From Aquilaria yunnanensis (taxonomy: Eukaryota; Streptophyta; Magnoliopsida; Malvales; Thymelaeaceae): a DNA stretch of 64,000 bases. Location: contig CM077597.1 in assembly GCA_039654915.1 (NCBI GenBank), positions 26,696,001-26,760,000 on the forward strand, read 5' to 3'. Below, piece after piece: positions 56,386 to 64,000 of the stretch. The stretch's first letter is position 1; each line of letters begins with the position of its first letter. A program made the translations under genes and the position numbers. The notes under the pieces were generated by a model. The model ran no database searches and was not told where the DNA came from. It saw only the letters and a program-made list of their open reading frames with translations.

Positions 56386-59300
56386 TTGGTCCTCCAAATT
56401 TTGATTCTTAGCTAAGCCTAACACTTAGATGCAACTTTTCTTATATCCCAGTCAATTTCTTACTTATGGTCATTTCTTTACTATGGTTACCCATAGCCCT
56501 TAACCACAAGTTTACTACTTACTCTTAGCTTCTTGGGTTACTAGTCAATGACCTCCCCATACTTCTAATTTTTGCTTAGGCCTTTGTAACTTGGAGCTAA
56601 CTTGATCCACTTCAGCCTTTCTCCTTTTTTGAGGTACTTTTAAGAGTACTTAGTCTCCTATTTTTTAATCTTTGCTCTTTATGTGACTTGGTACAATCTT
56701 CTAACTCACTTAGGCATTCAAGCCCTACTCAAGTGTTTCTTATTCACCACCACTTACTGCTTATGGCACATTTTCACTTTGCAACTCTTATAACTGACTT
56801 AGGCACTTAAGCCATCCTTACATCTTAACCTTGTTGCCTTTTAGTTCCATAGGCACAATGCCTCTTGCAGCAACTTATCCTTAGCTTTATCAAGTAGCTC
56901 CATAAGGTTTACTACCCTAGGGCCTATTAGCCACTTAAGCTCATTCACAAGCTTAACACCCTTAGCTTGAAATTTGGTATCTTAGTCCACACAAACTTAT
57001 TATCTTTCAAGTTTCCTCAAGTGTACCACATACTACATAATTCTTTAATCCTTAACTCCTCTAGAGAACCGCTTAACATGCTCTGGGTCCTCGACTATTC
57101 ATTAGCCACATAGCCATTCCTCAGCCCTTAACTCTTAAGGCACCTTTAGCATGCTCCTTTACTCTTCATTACCTAGGAGTTGTTCCTTAATCGATTAGGC
57201 CTCTTTTAGTAATAGGGTGTTCTTGGCCCTACAAACCTTTCTTAGGTTTTTCAAATAACTAATGGCACAACCTTGGCACCTTTATTCAATTTTACTTAGG
57301 TGCTCAAAATATTTCTCATTACTCAAAATGGCTTTGTTCTGTCCCTTTAGGACTTACTTCGATCAATCTGCCAACTTGGGTGTATGGCCCTTCTTGGTAC
57401 TTCTTAGGAAGCTCTTAGGACCCTTGAAGTTCAACTTATCATGGTCCCCCCTTAGCTCTAATACTTGGGTACACTTATGTCCCACAAATTATGGCACAAC
57501 CCTCAAAGTCTCTTGGGAACCTTAGGTTCACCTGGCTCCAACTTAGTGCCTCGTGTTTAAAGGATCTCAAACTTCCTTAGCTTCTTCTAGGATAACTCCT
57601 TGACACCCCTAACCCATTGAGTTAACTTAATCTGAGTACGGCCCGTGTGTGCTCCTAAAGCACACTTATGCACAATTGAGATTTATAACTCTTATGCCCT
57701 TTTAAAGTCCACTTCAGTACCTATACCTTGCTTCCTAATACTTAGGCACGTTCTTAGGTCATTGCCTCATTTAGCCCATCTTATGCACTAACCACAGTGA
57801 CCACTTAGAATGATTTACACATTCATAGCCTACAGTGTGCACACCTTTAGGCTTTACTGAGGCCTACAACCATCCTTATGCTTGAGGAAGACTACCTTGG
57901 CACTTATTTGGTCTTAAACCTCACTTAGCTACTAATGACTCATCAACCACTAAATTACTATAGTCCTTACTATAACCCACTCTTGCGGGCACTTAATGAT
58001 TCATGGCCAATATTCAACAACTTAAATTCATTGGACATGATAGGTAGTTTTACATACCCCAAATCGAACAAATCTTCATCATGATTTAATGCCTTTCATG
58101 GCTACCTTCTTGTCCAATAATTTTTCTTAGTCATTACTTGAGCAACACTTAAACTTTTCGACTGAACAGTTCCTTTCTTACACTTTAAGAAAATGTAGAG
58201 CCCCACAAATTTCTTAGACTTTACAAGCTACCTTAAGTTTCGAAGAACCTTAACCTTAGTTGGCTTTGTCTTGAGTTACACTAAGCTCTTTTTCAAGCCA
58301 CTTTGATCATTCAAGACCCTAAATTAGCAATTTAAGCCTTACACTCCTCTACTAGTTATCCTTAATCTACCTAGGAGCCTTTAATATTAGGGTATACTTT
58401 TAACCTTGAGGATCCACTTTCTTTTGAGCATTTAACATTGTCCTAGGTCTGCAACCTTAAGCCTTTTGGCCTATGGCTTACTAAGCTTTATTGAGCCTAC
58501 TATCTTACATCCTTGAAGTCCTAAATATTCAAGAACACCTTTCAATTCATTTCCAATCTTTAGACCAACCTCTGGTCAACGTGGACCCTAACAAAAAACT
58601 TGGGCTATTTCCTCTTCACTTGGAGTTCTTACCACTTCAGCAATAAATAGGTCCTACTTTCAAAACCTAATGGCCTAATCTTTCGAGTCAATTGGGTTGT
58701 CCTTAAAGGTCCATGGCTCTTAGTGCTCTCATGATTCCTCCTACACTCCCACATTTGATTTTTCCTCAAGGATTTAGATGTGACACTTTGGTCTTAAGGT
58801 TCAGATTAGCACCTGTCCCTTGACCAATTGCCATAATTAGTTGACTTCCTTCTTATGGAACCTCAACTTGAAAGACCACTTATGGTTCTGGGATCTGTGG
58901 GTTATGTTTCATAACCTTTCACTTGAATAACTTCTCATAGTTATTACAAGCCCCTAGGGTACTATCTTCCTTTCCTTTACTTGTAGCACAGGGGGCCCTT
59001 AAAGTAATTCTTGACTTTACAACCTCCTTAGCCTCGAGTTGCACCTACTTAAAAAATGCAATATCCTTTCACTTGGAAAACCCTAAAAATTAGTGAGTAA
59101 CACTTCTTAGAATTGGACCGATCATTATTCATCTTAGAGTTGTCCTTCCTTAAACCACCCTTATAGTGCATAAAGCATTTCTTACACCGAAGGAACATGG
59201 TCGATCAACTTAAGGCTCAAATCATGGCTTCACTTACCAACTTTCCCATGCAATTCATCCTTACCCTTAAAATACTTCCAAGGGTCACTTATGGCTCACA

Positions 59301-60455
59301 TAGTTAAGTCAGCCCTTACGCACTTACCCAATCCACTTCCTAAGTATCACATTACCATTCAATGAAAACCACAACCATAGATCATGCCATGCTTACTACT
59401 TCTAAGCTCCTAGGCAAAACCTCTTACCAACCGAAAGGTCTATCCAAAACTTACCTTTGGAGCTTTTATGGGTTCGTATACCCACACTTCCTTTGAAATA
59501 TGAATTTTCTAGATATGCTAATTACAACAATAGGCAAAAGTAGCTAAACAACCAAAGTTTAGCACTATGCTGTAAACTTAAAAGTACTTCTCTTTTGTTG
59601 TTGACTCCTTGACCATTTACCAATCTGAATAGAACTTCTTGGTTGCTCAGTAAGTATTGACCGTGTTTCACAAATGGATGAGGCACTTGTGAACTTAACC
59701 TTATCCAAACCATGACCTTGGGCAAATTCTAGCCCTTAGTCTGCTACTTACTTCCCTTCCACGCTCCAAACATTTGCCCAATTTGGTTCATGTCATTCTT
59801 CATTTTAATTCTTTCTTGGGTTCTATGGACTCCATCTTAAATGATCATTACCTGAGCTCTTACCTTGGATTTAGTCTTACCTTGGGGTAGAGATTTACTT
59901 TTTTGGCCTAGTGGCTCTTAAAGTTCTAGTACACCTTGGCCTTTATCCTATGGCCTATGACTTTCTTAGAGCCCACGTCGCCATTAGCCCTTAACAACTT
60001 AATGCTCCTTGGCCTTTACCATTGGGCTCTTTGCCCTGTCTACATGCCTATAAACACTTTCTTAACCATGGTCCTACCCTTAGGGAAAAGATTCCTTCTT
60101 TTGTATAAATGTACTTGTAGGTTTAGCACACTTTGTCCCATACCAGTTAGGCATTAACCATGGTTTCCCTGCCTTATAAGGTTGGCCATGCTTTCTTAGG
60201 CCACCAATTCCTTAGTGTCATTAGTATAACAAAATGAAACCACTACCTTCGCCACAAATTTTAACCATAAGGTCACTTAGAACTTTACCCAACCCCTTCC
60301 CTCAAAAAAAACATCCTAATGGGTTCCTACCTATATACTTGCAACCAAAGACAAACAGCAACTCCAAAAGCACTTACAAGCAGTACTAACCATGCTTAGC
60401 GTGAGGAAACACTTGGATCTTAGTCACTTATTGCCTCTACTAAGACCATTAACCT
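56386..60455 (-). pseudogene. Wrecked gag-pol interior of the family A element
   Basis: No frame above about 90 codons. Near 56560-56690 the - strand reads YLKKGERLKWIKLAPSYKGL with stops, the GPY/F module of a gypsy integrase, and the start TTTGGTCCTCCAAATT at 56390 equals that after the LTR of the Tekay-type element at 39325. The right part (59280-60460) corresponds to gag and leader and matches 16200-16930 and 26550-27110. The middle (57-59 kb) is interpreted as pol only from its position. The sequence has a dense pattern of CTTA, TTAG and CCTTA words, suggesting long mutation of C-rich coding strand. Confidence 0.6.
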
Positions 60456-60466
60456 CTCTGATACTA
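60456..60466 (-). other. Primer binding site, initiator Met tRNA (decayed)
   Basis: - strand TAGTATCAGAG, two bases after the LTR end at 60469; one mismatch to TGGTATCAGAG. Confidence 0.7.
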
Positions 60467-61308
60467 ACTGTGCTACAACAGGGTCCCAGTACCTAGATTT
60501 TACTAATAGTAGTACGTTGTTTGAGAACTATGATCTCATTTAGATTAAAATTGGCTAGTTATTACTCATAAAGTATCTTGAAACTTTTATTTGCAACCAG
60601 TCACTTATCCTACCTTGCACAGAAGAATGCATGTGTCGTCTTAGCTGTGTAGTAAAAATAAATAAAAATAACATTGAAAATAGTGTCATGGTAGTTAATG
60701 AAAACACAGTTTAAAATAAGCCAAGATGTAAGAAGCTTTATTTGCCTAAACTTCATGTAAAAATTGTGTGCATATGTCTTAACCTTATATACACCAAAAT
60801 GTAACCTTAGTATTATACACACCAATGGAAACTAGTAGCGGCAACACTCAGTGGAAAAATACCATACATAAATAAAGGAAAACATATATCTACTATGATC
60901 CACCCTTCGCTCTTCACTCAAGCAGGCTAACTTCAAGTAATGAGCCACACTTTCCTTATGCACACTTGCCTTAAACTGAAAGGAAAACACTTTGATCAAA
61001 ACAAGCTTATGTAAGAAATAACTTCAAATCATCAAAAGTAACACTTAAAGGGTACCTTTAGAACTAAATAAACTTAGCTTTAACTGTTGCCTCTTACAAA
61101 CTGTTAGACTTAACAAGCTTCTTAGTACATGCACAACATTTAAGGGATAGGTACTCGAAAGTACTTAGTAAGGGATTTGGGCACCTAAATAGAAAAACAT
61201 ATGCAAGTATGCTAGGCAATATATATATTAAAACAAACAAACATACAACACAAGTAGAACAGCAAACAAAAAACATAATAGTAAGAACAAATAATGCAAA
61301 TATTAAAA

Positions 61309-61332
61309 TGATGGATGGATGGATGGATGGAT
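61309..61332. repeat. (ATGG)n microsatellite
   Basis: Six tandem ATGG units inside the right LTR; absent from the left LTR at the matching place, so it arose after insertion. Confidence 0.9.
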
Positions 61333-62456
61333 AAGAAATGTACATGCATATGCACTTAGGACTTTTTTACACCCAAAGGTTATCTTGACTACCATGAGCT
61401 CATATGCTGGTGTCCTTGGATACTGGCCCTAATATTCGATGGTAGCATGTAGTCAAATCCCATTAAGTCCTCCTACGAGTGCCTTAAAGTAAGTCATCAC
61501 CTTCTCAAACCTTACCTGCATCTAATGCATTACTTAGAGAAAGTCATCACTAACTCACCTCTTACCCATCTATTACCATTTTTTTTTTTGTGTAGGGTAA
61601 TGAACATGGTGGCCATACTTTACCAAGTTCCTATGAACTCGACTCAGGCAACAAAGTGGATAACTTAATAAGCCCATCAACTTAGTTGGGAACTGTTGGG
61701 CTCCCCTTTAATACCCTTGGGTCATTTGGGTCTTGAACCCTTCTCTAGTCCTCTCCAATTTCAGAGGTTCATGACCTCATCCCTTGGCCATTGGTAGAAT
61801 CACATTATACTTGGCCCATCCTTAGTACCTTATGTAAGTCTTAAGGCACAAAACTTATACACAAGTACATTACCCTCTAAACCTCCTACTTATTGCCCAC
61901 TAAGGATGGATTAAATCTTCATTTGGAGTAGGATTAAAGCCCAAATTAAAGTTCCACAGGTCTTAGGAATGGCTTAGGGTGAAAAATGACGCATTTAAGG
62001 CCTTCTTGGATCCCTTTAGCTTAGAGCTTAATGCATGGTGGCATTGCATCACTAAGGGTAGCACCAATAGCATTTTCTCTAACTTTTGGGCATGTTTCCT
62101 GGTGCTACAATGCCAACATTGGGGTTACAGTGCCAAGGGCTTTCTTGTAGTATGAAATTCCTTCATTCCTAGCCCATTCTTGCCTCAAAACTTGCATAGC
62201 CATTTTCAATACATTCTTGCTTCAATCCAAGCTTACTCTAGGTGTTTTTAACACTACTTATGCATCATTTATGCATGCCAAAACTTAAATCTATTCCGTC
62301 AAATCATCCATACAGCAACAAGTAAGAAAAACACAACAAGCAAGCACTATGTAGCTCAATGAAGTTCATTTGAGTTCTAGCACAAATTCTAATGAAATTA
62401 AGCACTGCAAACACCAAATTAGGACCATTTTTATTTAAGCTTAGAAAAGACCCATA

Positions 62457-62538
62457 GCCATGGAGGATGCTTACCTTAGGGCTTCAATACAAAACTTGCC
62501 ATAGAGGATGCTTACCTTGGGGCTTCAATACAAAACTC
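62457..62538. repeat. 41-bp tandem duplication
   Basis: GCCATGGAGGATGCTTACCT... at 62457-62497 is repeated as GCCATAGAGGATGCTTACCT... at 62498-62538, with three differences. The left LTR has a single copy near 55697. Confidence 0.9.
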
Positions 62539-63244
62539 GCAAGAAGGAGCACAAATGAAATTAACACACCAAAAGTGAGCTAGGTGCTTGTTGGAATGGC
62601 TTTGGGACCTTCAATTTTCATGAAATTTTGGTCAATTTTGGATGTTTGAAGGTGGGGAGATATGAAGGTGAGGGAGCCATGAAAATCGTGGATGCAGGAG
62701 ATGATGAATACTTCCATCTCCACCAAATAGATATCCAACTACTTCCAGCTTAGCCCATTGTTGCTCATCTTGTAATTTTGGCCCCAGATCTTATTTTTAT
62801 TGAACTTGGGCCACTGAAACCTCCACTAAACCATCCATCTTAGTCCCAATAAATGTTTTTCATACTTTTACACTAAGTCCCCTAGCTTTCCTATGCTATG
62901 TTTTACCTTTTAAGACACAATAAATTAACTTTCACATTTAGTGCATTTTAGCCTTTCCACTTCCACTTTTGGTATGAATTGTTAGAAATACTTATGGTCT
63001 CAACTTATTTAGCTGAAAACACTTGCATGAAACTAATTTTATTAAAATTGTGGCCATCCCACTAACTTGGGCCAAAATTACCATTTTCCTCTTTTTGCCA
63101 CTTTGGTGCCATTTACAATTTAGAACTCAACTTAACCTTGCTTATCTTGCTTTTCTTGCATAATAAAAATTATTTAGGAAAACTAAATTGAGATTTAATT
63201 TCCATGGCATCTACAATAAGGGAAATATTTGAAGGGCCTTTAGA

Positions 63245-64000
63245 AAAAAAGGCCAAAATCTGGTGATCGTTCTTTAGGAGGCAGATACCTCAAAACAAGA
63301 GAGCAATGGTATGCTTTTTTGCTTTGATGATTTTTTTATATTTCATCCAACATTCAAAAAAAGTTAAGGTGAATGATTTCTTCACAAGCTAGCAACCATA
63401 ATCTTTTGAAACTTGGCAGAAAATATCAATCTTTCATGCAAAGTTTAAAGCCCAAACCACACTAAACTATAGCTCATCATGCATCTTGCTAACATTACAC
63501 AAAACCATGGAAAATAAGCTATCAATTAAGACTTATTTCATATTTTCTTTAAGAATACATTTTTTTGTGTTGTACCATTTAGCAAATGTACTAACAGGGT
63601 CTCTATCTATACCAAAGCCACTAACTTAGCACAATTCAAAGGTGATCTACAATCAGACTCATACTCAAGCATCTTTTCAAGCAATGATTGACTCTAGCCT
63701 TAGAAGAAGACCCCTGCCTACTTCAACAACATGAAATAGCGAAGTAAAAATTTATTCAACAAAAAAAAATTTTCCATTTTCTTTAATCAACTATCAACAT
63801 ATCCATCAAGCAAGCAAACCACATAACCAAACATATAAACTCATAATCTAGCATGCTTTGAAACAATGTACTAAGCACAAAAATTTGAATGCAAAAATAT
63901 CTTTTAAGATCATCATTCACTAGCTTGATAAAGAATTATGAAAAAATTTTAAAATGTTAGTTCTATATAAATGAAAATCTAACTATCACTTATGTATCAC
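63245..64000. other. Flank right of the family A element
   Basis: AT-rich, without a frame or recognised repeat; starts with a poly-A tract. GGAGGCAGATACCTCAAAAC near 63279 is the only GC-richer stretch. Confidence 0.35.

Larger units (their letters stand above)
53864..63244 (-). mobile_element. Old Ty3/gypsy element, family A, with both LTRs
   Basis: A 9.4-kb element on the - strand. The two LTRs (53864-56365 and 60469-63244) share start (TGTGGCAGAACAGGGT / TGTGCTACAACAGGGT), long runs such as AAATAAAAATAACATTGAAA, and ends (GGAAGGCATTTACA / GAAGGGCCTTTAGA). A primer binding site stands next to the right LTR, and a polypurine-like tract next to the left one. The interior has no intact frame, but the integrase C-terminal region is still readable near 56600. 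The flanks AAAAG (53859-53863) and AAAAA (63245-63249) could be a target duplication, but low complexity makes that weak. It is clearly much older than the 36842-49083 element. Confidence 0.75.
60469..63244 (-). repeat. 5' LTR of the family A element (2.8 kb)
   Basis: Partner of 53864-56365. It is about 270 bases longer, partly through local duplications such as the one at 62457-62538. Confidence 0.8.

Overview
This is plant nuclear DNA. It is AT-rich, and most of it is decayed LTR retrotransposons (Ty3/gypsy, including one chromodomain-carrying chromovirus of the Tekay/Del type), with a PIF/Harbinger DNA-transposon remnant, two foldback MITEs and a plant-style promoter, intron and poly(A) signal on one small gene. 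The sequence does not allow a species call beyond a flowering (or at least seed) plant. No operons, rRNA, tRNA or CRISPR arrays are visible.

Layout. 1-2118: end of an unknown flank, then a 5'-truncated LTR of 'family X' (+ strand) with a 63-64 bp minisatellite and two pairs of a 40-bp motif. 2119-9950: low-coding, AT-rich DNA with a Stowaway-like MITE (3018-3383), a weak candidate gene start (+, 3985-4553) and a convincing single terminal-exon-like frame (-, 5042-5230) that may belong to a gene with a TATA box near 7288. 9956-10830: the only complete gene I can support, a two-exon gene for an 84-aa Cys-rich/Asn-rich protein, with a three-copy promoter repeat, TATA box, GT-AG intron and AATAAA. 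About 10960-13690: a decayed PIF/Harbinger element keeping the 3' end of its transposase. 15120-18454: fragments of gypsy 'family A' in opposite orientations. 19440-20165: decayed gag of a Tat-lineage gypsy element. 21450-26190 and 33851-36490: copies of an unclassified 2.3-2.6 kb repeat ('family B'). 26550-33790: a family A gag and leader followed by a head-to-tail array of family A LTR copies, one of them split by a MITE with long inverted repeats.

36842-49083: a near-complete Tekay-type chromovirus on the - strand, bounded by 2.4-kb LTRs and a TGCCA/CGCCA target duplication, with gag, protease, reverse transcriptase, RNase H, integrase and chromodomain in the usual order but with many stops. 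A 2576-bp solo LTR of family X (41497-44072) sits inside its reverse transcriptase, flanked by a GTGGT/GTGGC target duplication. 49300-49950: an AT-rich minisatellite. About 52810-53230: a remnant resembling a gypsy-type transposon domain. 53864-63244: a second, much older gypsy element (family A) on the - strand, with two LTRs, a primer binding site and a 4.1-kb wrecked interior.

The window therefore reads as a retrotransposon graveyard with clear relative ages: family A is oldest, the Tekay element is younger, and the family X solo LTR is younger than the Tekay element. One small, apparently intact gene stands out from it. Identities and repeat relationships were judged by eye, without database searches.
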